Below are positions 11,020-21,365 of a stretch of DNA of 64,000 bases, piece after piece. Under the pieces are notes generated by a model. It was given only the letters and a program-made list of their open reading frames with translations. It did no database searches and had not been told where the DNA came from. The stretch's first letter is position 1. The number at the start of each line of letters is the position of its first letter. A program made the position numbers and the translations under genes. This DNA comes from Ischnura elegans (taxonomy: Eukaryota; Arthropoda; Insecta; Odonata; Coenagrionidae): positions 73,862,866 to 73,926,865 of the forward strand of contig NC_060252.1 of NCBI RefSeq assembly GCF_921293095.1. Reading direction: 5' to 3'.

Positions 11020-11615
11020 TGTTTACCCTACATTCTTCCCTCTAACATTGTTTTAACATCTACCCGCACAAAACTCGATCCATCCTAAATTTCTGTGTCC
11101 TCTCAACGGAAAATGGGATACCTACCTTATCATTTATGCTGATTATGTAATGTTATGTCCTTATGCTTTCCTGACAGAAACATTAATTTCCTTAGTATTT
11201 CTCTTTGGTAGATGACGTTCCGACAGCATTATGTGCAAATAAGAGTTAAATGACAACAAAGATATTTGATGCTAAACAAATTTATGGACTAAATTATTAG
11301 GTTTATTATTCTTCTTATTCCGGTCCCGGGGTATAGTACACAATACTCCAGGTGGTCACTTATTGTGAGATGTGAGAAATCGCTGTAGTCTTTAGTGTTC
11401 TCGTGTGGAGAATTTTAGGAATCTGTTTTGTCTCAACGTTTGAAATTAAAATCTGGATTCTATCCGGCGGTCGGCAGAGCAGTCGACCACTCCACGGCAT
11501 CAAAATATTTTCAACAGCCGGTTTAAGTATAAAAAGTTGTCGGTGTAATGATTGACAATGTTGTGCGGTCTTCATGATGGAGGCAGGGGTTGGAAGGCTG
11601 ATGTTTGGTGAAAAA
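11020..11615. other. Unassigned stretch
   Basis: The first 80 bp may be further decayed LINE sequence (CTAACATTGTTTTAACATC resembles 22330). Nothing else is recognised. Confidence 0.35.
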
Positions 11616-11619
11616 AATG

Positions 11620-11691
11620 TGCGTCGGCCGGGAATCGAACCCGGATCAACTGCTTGGAAGGCAACTATGCTGACCATTACACCACCGACGC
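11620..11691 (-). tRNA. tRNA-Gly(UCC), copy 2
   Basis: This is identical base for base to the gene at 9472-9543, with full acceptor pairing, UCC anticodon and intact A and B boxes. A run of seven T on the minus strand (11612-11618) is the Pol III terminator. The flanks of the two copies do not match, so this is not a recent simple tandem duplication. The 2.1 kb between them holds LINE and MITE debris. Confidence 0.95.
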
Positions 11692-11699
11692 TGTGAAGC

Positions 11700-12035
11700 C
11701 CTTGGTCAATAAGTAACAACTTTCCCGCAACTACTGTGTTTGATCATGTTGCCCTTACAGAGTCAGCCAATTGTTGAAGACTAGTTGCAGATTGAAGCGG
11801 GATAAGATTCCCTAAGGACCCCTTATGAAACAAATATGGCGGCCGCTGTTGACATCAGGTGGGTGGACTGGATGAGTTTTTATTGAGAATTCGAGACGAT
11901 TTCGTCAATATTTTGTTGATAAATCCGTTACAAAGCAATGGAAATCCACTTTACTTCCTTCTGCCACCTGTAAATATATTATATCCGATTAATATCTTCT
12001 GCCGACAATGGCCTACGGAATGAGATTTCTATTCG
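11700..12035. other. Unassigned stretch
   Basis: No gene or repeat was recognised. Confidence 0.35.
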
Positions 12036-12041
12036 CTTAAT

Positions 12042-12302
12042 CAGTGGCGCCGACTCCATGGGGCCTGAGGGGGCCCGAGCCCCTTAAAAAATTCGTTATG
12101 GGTGTGAGGAAAAAATATGTCAGGCTTGTCGATTTTCCCCGGAGAGTCCAGATATCGAGATTCGAGGTATCAGGGTTCTAATACTGATCATATGACTCTT
12201 TTAAAATGCTTAAATAACTTTAAACTCACTACTTATAAAATGTCCCGAGGCAAGATCCCCGATTTGGGCCCCCCCAATATTTTTTGTAAGTCGGCGTCCC
12301 TG
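12042..12302. mobile_element. hAT-type MITE, family D, copy 1
   Basis: It starts CAGTGGCGCCGACTCC and ends AGTCGGCGTCCCTG. Its length of 261 bp equals the sister copy at 24902-25162. Both flanks carry TTCGCTT near the ends, a duplication blurred by small indels. A poly-C run precedes the right end. No coding is present. Confidence 0.8.
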
Positions 12303-12699
12303 TTCGCTTTAATTAGTATTTTGCGTAATTTTTTTTGCCATATATACTTTGGTTACTCTTTATTCCTATTCTAGATGTAGCGTGAATATCCTTCATCGGA
12401 TATCGGATTTTCTTTATATATTGTCGCGCAGAAACACATACAATGCGCACAATTCTTCTTCCTGCGCGCGCGCATACTCTTTATACTTACTTCGGGACAT
12501 TGTGCAACCAGTGCGACAAAACACGCAAAATGTAACCGCAGGAGATGAAAATAATGCTTCAAGCAGTAGCGGGTACAGAAAAAATTCAAGGGTGTGGGCG
12601 CAAATCTTATCTTGAGCTACCTTTACTTGTATGGTAATAAAAATAATTATGTCACATGCAAAGTTTAAGAAAGTTTTATTTAATCTGATAATACGCATA

Positions 12700-12797
12700 T
12701 AGAAGACAATGCCATCTTATGATATAAAAACAAGTTGTGGTTCTGCAATGTTAGGCTATGCGGCCCCCCCCGCGCCTCCCATATATATCCGCCACTG
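12700..12797. mobile_element. Possible solo hAT-type terminus
   Basis: The right edge GGCCCCCCCCGCGCCTCC followed by TCCGCCACTG has the C-run and CCACTG end typical of the hAT MITEs here. No matching left end was found within 500 bp. Confidence 0.3.
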
Positions 12798-12799
12798 GC

Positions 12800-14225
12800 T
12801 TCAAGGAGGTGATTGGTGTTAAATACGAAACGTGAGCTAATACCTTGATGGATTCTTCAATATCTAGATAATATCAGAGAGTTTGTTATTCTAAGTGCTA
12901 TTTATTTTATAGATAATACTATACCTTACACGGCAAATAGGCACTCTTAGAATTCACACGATTCGACCGCTGCGTAAGCCTCAGATGATAACAGTATTTT
13001 TGAAGATGATAATCTTGTGTAAGGTACTTCCATTTGTACAGTATGCATTTTGCTGGGTTAATTTGACTATATTACAATGCCTATGATTTATTTTGTTGGT
13101 TGTACTTAGGTTACAGTTCGGTTATTGTCCCTAAAAAAAACATCAGGGTCGGGTGATCGGTGCCGAACATAACAAAACTTGACCTTTTTTTGATAATAAA
13201 CGCGCCTTCGGCCCAGTCATCAAATCGTGAACGACGGTAATCCGTATCATAATTATAAGTAATTTAAATTAATTTTTACTTTTCAATCCGGGTGGCGATG
13301 GCAGCGAATAGCGATAAAACCGGGTTGTTGAAGAATTAGAGAAATGCCTCGCGCACTCTTTCACTGATAATGTTATTAGTAATGCGGAATTCAGAATAGT
13401 TATTATATAACAAAGTTCTTCACACTACTCACTTGCGGTTGGACATTCGCATTAACTTCGTCCATAATAGAATAGCGTGCGTCACATATTTTCGGTCCCA
13501 TGCGAAAACGAATTTTACTTTTGTTGGACAGCTGAATGTAAAAACATGATGATCCATAATTTTTTACTTTGAACGAATTTTAACACAGTTTTTCATGCAA
13601 CATATAATTAACGAATATCCATCTTAAAATTGAAAATCTCTTTGGAGCAGCCCCCGGCGTCCGCGGCTTCACGTACGTTTCCTTACTGTCCGATTAGTTC
13701 CTATGCCGGCCGTCAAACGATAGCAGTGCATTAGCCCGGTCGTAAAACATGGGTTGATATGGCTGTGAGGTAACTTGATGGACTATATTTCTAAAATTTT
13801 GTAAGCCGTGCTTCGCGCATGTACTCACTCTTACGCGCTTCATAATTAAAGAATATAAATTACCTTTATTCGTGAAAACTGGCGCAGTAGCTTAGGAGCT
13901 ACACATCCCACTACGAAAGGTGTCATGAACCAATGCTTTCCATTGGCCGTAGATTTACATCCCGAAATAAGGAACATCTTTGTCTCAGTAAGGTCATAAT
14001 TAGGATAACCTTTGGTTGTCTATTAATGTAAGCATATCAAAATCGTGAATTGTAAGCTATATTCCTCACCGACGGCGTAGTGACGGTGGTTTTGATTGGC
14101 TCATAGGAATATGTGATGCTTCGAGTAGCTTGCAAAAGTTTATCCGCGCCTATATTTACTACCTTGTCCGCAAGCTGCATCAATAGGCGTAAGGAGGGGT
14201 TTTGGACTCCAGCTACCAACGTGTA
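12800..14225. other. Unassigned stretch
   Basis: About 1.4 kb without a recognised gene or repeat. Scattered GC-richer patches (13645-13760) do not form a convincing exon on either strand. Confidence 0.4.
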
Positions 14226-14261
14226 CGAATTATTATTATTATTTTGTTCTGATAGTATTGT

Positions 14262-14963
14262 ATGACAAACATGGAAAGGACAATGGCCAAATATCAGCTG
14301 AAAATCAACAAAAAGAAGACTAAGATATTAGTTGGCAGCAAAAGAGAGGAGGCTAAAACAAACATCAACCTAGGAAAGCATAAGCTTGAAGAGGTGAACG
14401 AGTTCTCTTACCTGGGAAGCCGAATTACCAGCGATGGACGGAGCAAGAAAGAAATACACAGTAGAATAGCGCAGGCGAAGAGGGCTTTCTACAAAAAGAA
14501 GAATCTTCTTACAGCTGAAAATACCAGCATAGAAGTAAGGAAACAATTCATCAGATGCTACATATGGAGTATGTTTCTCTATGGAAGCGAGGCTTGGACG
14601 TTGACAGCAGCAGAGAAGTCAAGAGTGGAAGCATTCGAAATGTGGTGCTACCGAAGAATGATGAAGATAAAATGGATTGACCGTGTGAGTAACCAAGAAG
14701 TGCTAAGGAGAGTGGGAGAAAAGAGAAGCCTCCTAAAAACATTAAGCAGAAGAAGGGACAACTTAGTTGGCCACATTTTGAGGCACGATGATCTGATGAA
14801 GACAATCGTTGAAGGACAAGTGGAAGGGAAAAAGGGCAAGGGACGGCCCCGAATGAGTTATATAGGACAGATTATAAAGGATGTAAAAGAGAATAAATAT
14901 GTAGCTATGAAGAGATTAGCGGATGGGAGAGATAAATGGAGAGCTGCGTCAAACCAATCTTAG
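14262..14963 (+). CDS. RTE-type LINE reverse transcriptase, C-terminal fragment
   Basis: This 233-codon open frame is the C-terminal part of a non-LTR retrotransposon polyprotein (endonuclease plus reverse transcriptase) of the RTE-like group. Early residues (about 10-30) match the end of the RT thumb (LKINKKKTKIL). Then follow NEFSYLGSRITSDG (about 46-60), EIHSRIAQAKRAF, RCYIWSMFLYGSEAWTL (about 98-114), AFEMWCYRRMMKI, GHILRHDDLM and KKGKGRPRMSYIGQ (about 192-208). The catalytic YADD region lies upstream and is absent, so the copy is 5'-truncated and cannot act alone. After the stop a GATGATGATGA tail at 14980-14991 marks the 3' end, as usual for RTE elements. It is the best preserved of at least six copies in the window and the frame is unbroken, so it is fairly young. 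Confidence 0.88.
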   Translation: MTNMERTMAKYQLKINKKKTKILVGSKREEAKTNINLGKHKLEEVNEFSYLGSRITSDGRSKKEIHSRIAQAKRAFYKKKNLLTAENTSIEVRKQFIRCYIWSMFLYGSEAWTLTAAEKSRVEAFEMWCYRRMMKIKWIDRVSNQEVLRRVGEKRSLLKTLSRRRDNLVGHILRHDDLMKTIVEGQVEGKKGKGRPRMSYIGQIIKDVKENKYVAMKRLADGRDKWRAASNQS

Positions 14964-15094
14964 GATTGTTGACTAATGGTGATGATGATGAGTATTGTAT
15001 TACTAGAGTTGTATTTAGTATGATTGAAATTGTCTTGCTTAGAGTACTTAAGAAGTATTCTGGTATTCTCCTCTCCTTTTAGGGACTCTTCTAG

Positions 15095-15166
15095 TTGATT
15101 CATCGAAAGGTCTACTCCCTTTCATTCTATCTAAAAATCATATTCTGTTCTTCCTCTCCCTCATAT
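15095..15166 (-). mobile_element. LINE tail, part 1, interrupted by piggyBac
   Basis: This matches 22262-22314 (complement of a KRxGRGRKRIxFFERMKG coding block) and stops exactly where the piggyBac inverted repeat begins. The match resumes at 17981. Confidence 0.7.
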
Positions 15167-15296
15167 CCTCTTCGGTCCCGAAAAAAACCTGGCTCTCAGA
15201 AAAATGTTTCCTTGCTAATATTTAGCACATATGAGACTACTGACATTGTGTGTGGAAGTATTTTTGAAATTGTTTCTATAATTGTTAAAATATTCT

Positions 15297-15316
15297 ATGT
15301 CCACATATGTGGACAT
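15297..15316. repeat. 20-bp perfect palindrome, left subterminal
   Basis: ATGTCCACATATGTGGACAT is its own complement. The same core occurs at the right end of the element (17948-17965). Such paired subterminal palindromes are plausible transposase-binding sites; that role is inferred. Confidence 0.85.
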
Positions 15317-15662
15317 GAGGATCATATATGCAGATTGTGAAATATACTTTTCTGTTTTTTATTGCGATATATATGTACTTTTTTTACTTAATTGATCAAA
15401 TACTATTATTGCATGCGAAAAAATTGTACCACGAATAAAAATATAAAAGTTTATCAACAAAATGAAGAATAAATAATTTTTTTAGTAATTTTTATTTTTT
15501 AATATTTCTCAAATAAACAGTTATGTCAAGTATGAATTACAATGACATTAAAATAAAGGCACATAAGTAATTAAAATCTTAGTACAAATCAAATAGTTCA
15601 ATTATTATGATACATAATACAATCTTAAAAAAATAAAAAACAATTGTTTTCTTTCAGCATGT

Positions 15663-17093
15663 TTAGTGCCTTGTATGAAATTTTTGAAAACAGCCATTGA
15701 GGCTCACACATAAGTATACATCACACTTTTGGCATTTAATCCTAGTTCTTGATGAACAGCCAGAGTGTCTGCATCGTGATGCATTTTTGTCATTGCTAAA
15801 AATAGGCCAATGATTTATCCTGTCAAATCTGACGTCATTGACAGGGTGTATGATTCTTCGACGTTTTTGCTGGGTTTGATCCTCGTGGTCAATTTGCTGA
15901 TCTTCAATGCCTGTTTCTTCATTTACACATATTTTAGAACTCTCATGAGGGCCTGGACTAATTGAACTACATTTTGATGGCCTGCCTCTTTTTTTTTGGA
16001 TCTCCTCCCTGATTTCAACCCTTCCAGATTCAAAGTGAATCATTGCATTGCCTAATCGAGTTCTAAATTGCAAAAGTGAGGCAATTTCTCTTTTTGGTAC
16101 ATCTGCCTTCACACAATTTCGGCGGTACATTACCCAGGAATTTACTATAGCCAAATCAACAAAGTGCGTAAATACCCGTAAAGGCCATTTTTTGGTACGC
16201 ATTGAAGAAGAGTAATATGCTAGAAGTCGATCACAAAGATCAATTCCTCCCATACATTGGTTGTATTTTTTTATAACTAGAGGCTGGTTGACTTCACGTT
16301 TCCTCTTCTCTGTTTTGTCCCATCTCAAGCAAGATGAGTGGGGTTCACTACCTATGCAAGTAGATAGCATAGTGACTGCCTTACTATCCTGCCACTTGAC
16401 ACAACACATTTTTTTATCACTGCGCAGAACCTCGTCATAATCACCCCGTTTTAATTCTTTGTCGGATTTCAAAATACTAAGTGCACCACCTACTCTGTTT
16501 TTCATGACAGTACCACAGAGGTTAAAATTATTTGCCACTAGGTAATCACCTAGTTTTTCACTAGTGAAGAAGCGGTCGCAGTAGATGATGGAATGGCTGA
16601 TCGTCCTCGTTAGCAACTTCACAATTCCTGCGCCCAGACCAAGCTCCCTCATGTCCTTATCAGGAATGGTTCCTTTTCCAACATAGATATGAAAATCAAG
16701 AACAAGACCATCTCTTTCTGCAAGAACAAAATTTTTTAGTCCTACTGGATGTGGCTTATTCGGTACATACTGTCGATTAGGACATCTACCAGTGAAAGAA
16801 ATCATTTGTTCATCTACAGATTGTTCATTCGATCTAGGTAGCATGTGACATTTTTTCAAAAAGGCATCAAGTATCGGTCTTACTTTTTGTAACTTGTCAT
16901 CGCTATCGCTAGTAACAAATTTGTCAACGAAATGTAAATGATTCCTTAACTCGAAAAATCTGTCCCGTGACATGACTTTTTGAATGAGAGGAACGGCCAA
17001 ATCCCTACTCCAATACAGCCTTGTTTGCGGATAATTTAGTGAACCCATCAAAATGGACACGCCAACAAATCTGATGATTTCATCGTAGGTCAT
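15663..17093 (-). CDS. piggyBac transposase, catalytic core and C-terminal zinc domain
   Basis: The frame encodes 476 residues of a DDE-type transposase that cuts and pastes the surrounding element. The RNase H-like core is recognisable throughout: IIRFVGVSILMG at the start, YVPNKPHPVGLKNF (about 109-122), and the three catalytic aspartates at about D133 (LVLDFHIYVG), D173 (IIYCDRFFTS) and D285 (YNQCMGGIDLCD). The last 40 residues hold a cysteine/histidine-rich zinc-binding domain (CRHSGCSSRTRIKCQKC to HTRH) of the type that binds piggyBac ends. Family members are usually 550-600 residues, so the first 100 or so must come from upstream. They appear at 17100-17547 but in other frames. The start shown is simply the first in-frame ATG; in-frame sense codons (YIQVRDHRSIN) run on upstream. 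No stop or frameshift occurs in this part, so it looks young. Confidence 0.92.
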   Translation of the reverse strand: MTYDEIIRFVGVSILMGSLNYPQTRLYWSRDLAVPLIQKVMSRDRFFELRNHLHFVDKFVTSDSDDKLQKVRPILDAFLKKCHMLPRSNEQSVDEQMISFTGRCPNRQYVPNKPHPVGLKNFVLAERDGLVLDFHIYVGKGTIPDKDMRELGLGAGIVKLLTRTISHSIIYCDRFFTSEKLGDYLVANNFNLCGTVMKNRVGGALSILKSDKELKRGDYDEVLRSDKKMCCVKWQDSKAVTMLSTCIGSEPHSSCLRWDKTEKRKREVNQPLVIKKYNQCMGGIDLCDRLLAYYSSSMRTKKWPLRVFTHFVDLAIVNSWVMYRRNCVKADVPKREIASLLQFRTRLGNAMIHFESGRVEIREEIQKKRGRPSKCSSISPGPHESSKICVNEETGIEDQQIDHEDQTQQKRRRIIHPVNDVRFDRINHWPIFSNDKNASRCRHSGCSSRTRIKCQKCDVYLCVSLNGCFQKFHTRH

Positions 17094-17094
17094 A

Positions 17095-17547
17095 TTAATG
17101 GAGCGATGATCTCTTACTTGTATATACTGAATACAGGTTGCTTTGTTCTACCACACTTTTCCAAAAGCTGGGAGGAAAATACTCGAAAAACATATCGAGG
17201 AAATTTTGACTCCCTTCCTCATTTTCACAAAAGAGATCTTCTACGTCGTGTACATATGGTGGCATCCTGTAAGTTGTACAATTTTTTGCAGATTACTTAT
17301 TTATTATTATCACCAATGTATTCATAAGTGCATGCAGTATCATTCAATGCACTTTAACTCACTTGTCACGTGTCCATTTTTTATTCTTCGGAGTGCCTTT
17401 TTCTGAATTCGGTGAACGGAGTGATGCTAGTGGAACATCATCTTCACTTGAATATTCTTCTAAATATTCATTAAAATTATGTTCTTCATCTTCACCACTA
17501 GATATTTCCCCTGGAATATCCACATCACTATCTCCTAACATTTCCAA
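17095..17547 (-). pseudogene. piggyBac transposase N-terminal part, split frames
   Basis: On the minus strand an ATG at 17547 opens an acidic leader (GEISSGEDEEHNFNEYLEEY), typical of piggyBac N-termini. A donor-like GACAA/GTGAGT follows at 17363/17362. An acceptor TTACAG at 17267 leads into DVEDLFCENEEGSQNFLDMF, giving a 96-bp intron. Beyond it the conserved VEQSNLYS block lies in a second frame and IQVRDHRSINMTYDE in a third, so two single-base shifts within about 50 bp (roughly 17130-17165) separate it from the catalytic core. Either the gene is newly dead, or these are sequence errors, or a further small intron is used. Confidence 0.65.
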
Positions 17548-17947
17548 AATGTCATCAGCAGAGAGGCCTATAGCATGTTAAACAGCAAAGTTAAACCCGA
17601 TGTCCACATATGTGTACATTTGTTAATTGAAGGATAGAAAAATAATTGGTGGTCGCACGAAAAACAACAGACTACCATCATAAGTATAAATAATGATTAC
17701 ATTAAAAGAAAAAAATTCAACATGAACCAGTGAAAATTAGCGGAAATATAGTTTACTTACTTCCCATGTGCTTATTTGTGGCCGCCATTTTGATTTCTGG
17801 AAAACAAATGCTGAAATAAATAGCTTCTAGTATGTAGAATTGGCGCTGTCAAGGCGGAAAATTCAAAAAAAGGTATGTCCACAGATGCGTACAAGAGTAC
17901 AATATTCTACTGGAAGAAACTAGCCTGTGAATTAATAATAAACCGGC

Positions 17948-17965
17948 TGTCCACATATGTGGACA
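17948..17965. repeat. 18-bp perfect palindrome, right subterminal
   Basis: TGTCCACATATGTGGACA lies two bases inside the right inverted repeat of the piggyBac element and matches the left copy at 15298-15315. Confidence 0.85.
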
Positions 17966-17980
17966 AGGGGACCGAAGAGG

Positions 17981-18200
17981 CTATACTCAACGTTCTACAC
18001 TCGAATACCGTTTTCAACATTCTATCCCCAATCAGTACTCCCTCCATCCATATTTGATGTCTTTTCCGTATGTTACCTAGAAGCTGCCTCTCCTCACCCA
18101 CCTTCTCCTGCACTTCGTCGTTCTTCCTCTCCGTCCACTTTCTCCATTCTTCTCCGCATCCACGTCTCGAACGCTTTCTGGCGTCTTTCGTTTTCCTTCC
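17981..18200 (-). mobile_element. LINE tail, part 2, interrupted by piggyBac
   Basis: This continues the match to the 22330-22530 copy (complement of coding for KTVFECRT, then MEG and EERQLLGN blocks; AAGCTGCCTCTCCTCACCCA is shared). Together with 15095-15166 it forms one older, 5'-truncated Jockey/RTE-like tail. Confidence 0.7.
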
Positions 18201-18336
18201 TAAGAGTTCATGCCCACATTAAGCGCTACGCTCCATATCAGACTCTTAGCTAACATTTTCCGTAAACTTGTGATCGTTATGTAAGATTTCTTGGATGTTT
18301 CACTATTACTAATACCACTACTTTTTTACAAAGACC

Positions 18337-18800
18337 GACCCGGGTTTCGATGAGTTATCATCATCTTCCGGCGTAAGTTTTGATGTATTTATCTTATTAT
18401 TGTTACCTAGTTATCTAACGGAGGAAGAGATGAATTTTAAAACGGACGCTATAAAGGGGAAAAGGATGGGTGAAGATATTCGTTTATCAGATTGCTGTCC
18501 TGACTTAAAATAATTTTTAAAATTTCTAACTGCTCTCTGGAGTCTAATTCACGGCGCGCCGCGGCGCGCCGCGGCGGTCGTTGCATAATTTGAAAATATT
18601 CATTTTAAAATCGTTCCTACGGCAGTTGCATTTAAAGTGTATAGCAAAATTATTTTTATCGTCTTTGTTATTTTTATAAGCATGTTCTTTCCTCCTGACT
18701 TCAAAGCTTCTTCCTGTCTGCCTCACGTAGACACCCTTGCAATCGCTCCATTTCAACGAATACACTACACATTTGTCCAATTGGTCTATCTGATCCTTGT
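18337..18800 (-). mobile_element. Penelope-like element, GIY-YIG end
   Basis: The minus-strand frame 18544-18780 reads VVYSLKWSDCKGVYVRQTGR then RRKEH, the GIY-YIG endonuclease signature that closes the Penelope-like polyprotein. About 170 bp downstream on the same strand (18370-18337) is a hammerhead-like module with a GATGA/TCATC stem, GAAACCCGGGTC and the usual spacing. A GC palindrome GGCGCGCCGCGGCGCGCC lies at 18554-18571, next to the stop. The reverse transcriptase is missing. Confidence 0.75.
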
Positions 18801-19059
18801 ATTAAACAAGCAGTTTTCTCAGAGTGGTATTAGGCTTTAAAAAACATGCGGAATATGTCTCTAGGTAAATGATGAGCCATTTTTATAGAAAATGCATCGA
18901 GGTAGTACGTCACTGTGCACCTCTGCTTCTTTTTATTCTCGCCCGCCGAAAACATTTGGTCGATAGCCTATCTTCTCTGTTTTTTTCAATGTAAGTTTTT
19001 TTATGCGAAAATTACAAATAAATTTAGAAGCACATTTTGAGACGTTTGACTCCTTTGAG

Positions 19060-19560
19060 ATTGACGTAGCGTTTATTGAAGGTTATAAGTATTTCCAGTG
19101 CCTATCCGTTCCGCAATATCTCTCTTTGCGCATCTTTTCTGTTAGTCCTAGAAACCTAGTGCGACTTGGAAGTGATGGTCTCTGTGTTGCTTCGAAGGAT
19201 TTCTTTATTGCTCAAGCAATCTAATCCTGGCGCTTACTCTCAGAGTCTCATTAGCGCCCACCAGTAAAACCTATGAAAGCCGTGTGGCCCTCTCTGTTCG
19301 TTCTTAGCAGTTTTTGACAAATGGTGTCATTTTCCTTTGATTGTCTATAGTTTATGATTAAATATTTATTGTTCAGATCCCATATCCTTGTCGCGCATTC
19401 AAGGCATTGTTTGACGAATGAAAATGAGCACGTCTCTGTCATCCTTAAATCTTTCTTAACATTCTTACGAATCCCAGTATCTTCAGGGCTCTGCTATAAA
19501 TCTTTCTTGTGCGAGTTCCCTGCGATAGGCATGGAGTTGTCTAATCTCACAGATATTTGA
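19060..19560 (-). mobile_element. CR1/L2-like LINE, decayed 3' coding
   Basis: The sequence follows the same order as 8350-8560 and 53820-54010: TATCCGTTCCGCAATATCTC corresponds to the complement of the FFPRTIKD region, then AAGCAATCTAATCCTGGCGC. Frames are broken throughout. A further 200 bp upstream on the minus strand (to 19560) resembles 54870-55000. Confidence 0.6.
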
Positions 19561-19564
19561 CTTT

Positions 19565-20798
19565 ATCTCACGCCTTCCTTCTTAATCAATCAATGTCCTG
19601 GAAAAGCAATGACCACCATGCGATCGTTGTTTCGGTCCTATGAGACTGTTCGTTCACAGCCATCATTCGCCGGTAACAGATCAAATCATTGGGGCGCTAC
19701 ACATCCCCTGTTGCTTAAAATTGTTCGTGCTCCATGTTTGTTTTGGTAATACTCTGCTTCGTTGGTAACATTTGTATTTAATAATACTAATAAAGGGTTT
19801 TGTGATTTGGTAAAATATTACTAAGGTTAGTAACTTGGTAAAATACTACGAAGTTTTACCCCTTTTCTTGGTCGCGCACGTGTGCGATGGATCAAGACTT
19901 TTTACTGTGCGATGTTTTTAACAGCATATTTAATGGGTAAAAGTTGGCTCGTGCCAATAAGTAGTCGGAATGACAGGAGGGAAGGAGGATGGCAGAGGAT
20001 GGGCTGCGAATCAACAAAAAAATGAGCAACGGGAAGCGGGTGGATGGAGCAGCTGCGGGAATGTTGTCGCCGCCAGAAATAAAAGTTCTTGCTCTCTCCG
20101 AGAATGGCCTCCCGCGTTGCGACGGCGAACCACTCCCTCTAAGATGATGTGGGGCGCGGGAGGGAGGAGAAGAGTGGGAGATTTGTTTTCTTTCTGCCAC
20201 GTGGGGGAGCGCAATTCATTGGAGGATGACTTAGACCATTTATATGGTCTTATATGGTCTAAGGAGGATGAACAAAAAAAGAGCGCGCTGCTTCGCACGC
20301 GCCCAGTCATCTGTTGTCATCCGTCTGCCCGAGGCAAGGAGATAGGAATTTCTGATGGCGCTGTTTCCGAGTTCGAGGCGTGGTCATTGTTCTGCAATCT
20401 TATAATTAGTTAGACAATTTTTGGACTTGTCAGGGCCATTTCTTAACATTTGTCTTTTGTAAGCAAGCAACATTTCGGCCGCTCCCCTCAAAAATAACCT
20501 GAGAGATAGTAGGATTAGTACTGAACATTGGACTGAGCCTTTTTACTTGGAGCCCTACGCGGCCGCGTGCTTTGCTTACAGCTCAAAACGGCCCTGGACA
20601 TAATATAAGTTAGTATACGTTCAGAGTATTTGAGTGCACTAAGTTCAATGAGAAATGCTTCAAAATCACTTGTATTTAGCTGGTGAATATCATCGTAGTT
20701 TTCCAATCATTCGTAATATCACTATTAAATGTATATACTCTTGTGTCTAATAAGTCTCTCTACTGGTGGGTATATCCCCGTAAACATGCTTTTGTACT
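19565..20798. other. Unassigned, partly GC-rich stretch
   Basis: Open frames occur on both strands over 19892-20413, a result of GC-rich, stop-poor sequence rather than a recognisable protein. TATATGGTCT is repeated in tandem at 20243-20262. No repeat family was identified. Confidence 0.4.
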
Positions 20799-21106
20799 CA
20801 GGGGCGCAGCTAGGAATTAAGGCTGGGGCTGGTTTAGGTGCAACTAATACCGGGGTGCGTGAGGGCATGGAATACCCACCAGGATAAGCGGTATGTGCGA
20901 GATTAATAAATTGCGGAATCTTTAGATAAACGGTCAAAATGGCGAGTTTTACAGCTTTATGAGGGATACTTTATTAATCCTTACACTATTCTATTAGTAA
21001 TAACAATGCAATTAATGAAAATGGATTAAATTTTCAAAAATCTCAGAGCTTTTTGGGGGGGGGGGTTCATCCCCCAAACTCCCTCCCCCCTCTCGCTGCG
21101 CCACTG
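20799..21106 (+). mobile_element. hAT-type MITE, family C, complete
   Basis: The ends CAGGGGCGCAGCTAG and CTCGCTGCGCCACTG are inverted repeats. The flanking octamers TTTGTACT (20791-20798) and TTTGTCCT (21107-21114) differ at one base, an 8-bp target duplication typical of hAT. The interior is AT-rich with a G-run and C-runs near the right end. Confidence 0.85.
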
Positions 21107-21365
21107 TTTGTCCTATGATTGTGACCGGTACGTGAATTATGGATTTCCGTTGCCTATAATCAAATTAAATACCAGTAGAAGTGCAAGGAAATGGCCAGTT
21201 TACACTTATATTTTTTCAGCTGAACTAGTTGTACAATTTTACCTGATTCATGTATTTCATTCGAGGTATTTCTTTTCCTTTCTTGCCATCTACTTGTCCC
21301 TCGACGATTGTCTTAGCCAGGCAATCATGCCTCAAGCTATGACCGATTAAATAGTTCCGCCCTCT

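Larger units (their letters stand above)
15167..17980 (-). mobile_element. piggyBac-type DNA transposon (2.8 kb)
   Basis: The ends are CCTCTTCGGTCCC (15167-15179) and its exact complement GGGACCGAAGAGG (17968-17980), 13-bp perfect inverted repeats. Inside lies a piggyBac transposase on the minus strand. A palindrome TGTCCACATATGTGGACA sits 120 bp inside the left end (15299) and 2 bp inside the right end (17948), with related copies at 17601 and 17873. The flanks rejoin into an uninterrupted LINE tail, confirmed by the 22260 copy. The 4-bp flanks are ATAT and CTAT, not the canonical TTAA, so either the site has mutated or this family has relaxed target choice. Confidence 0.88.

Noticed and set aside
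15167-17980. Canonical TTAA target duplication for the piggyBac
   Set aside because: The flanks read ATAT and CTAT; TTAA is not present at either junction, so I did not force it.
19892-20413. 147-codon plus-strand and 102-/99-codon minus-strand frames
   Set aside because: Overlapping frames on both strands in GC-rich DNA, low-complexity residues, no motif; treated as chance openness.
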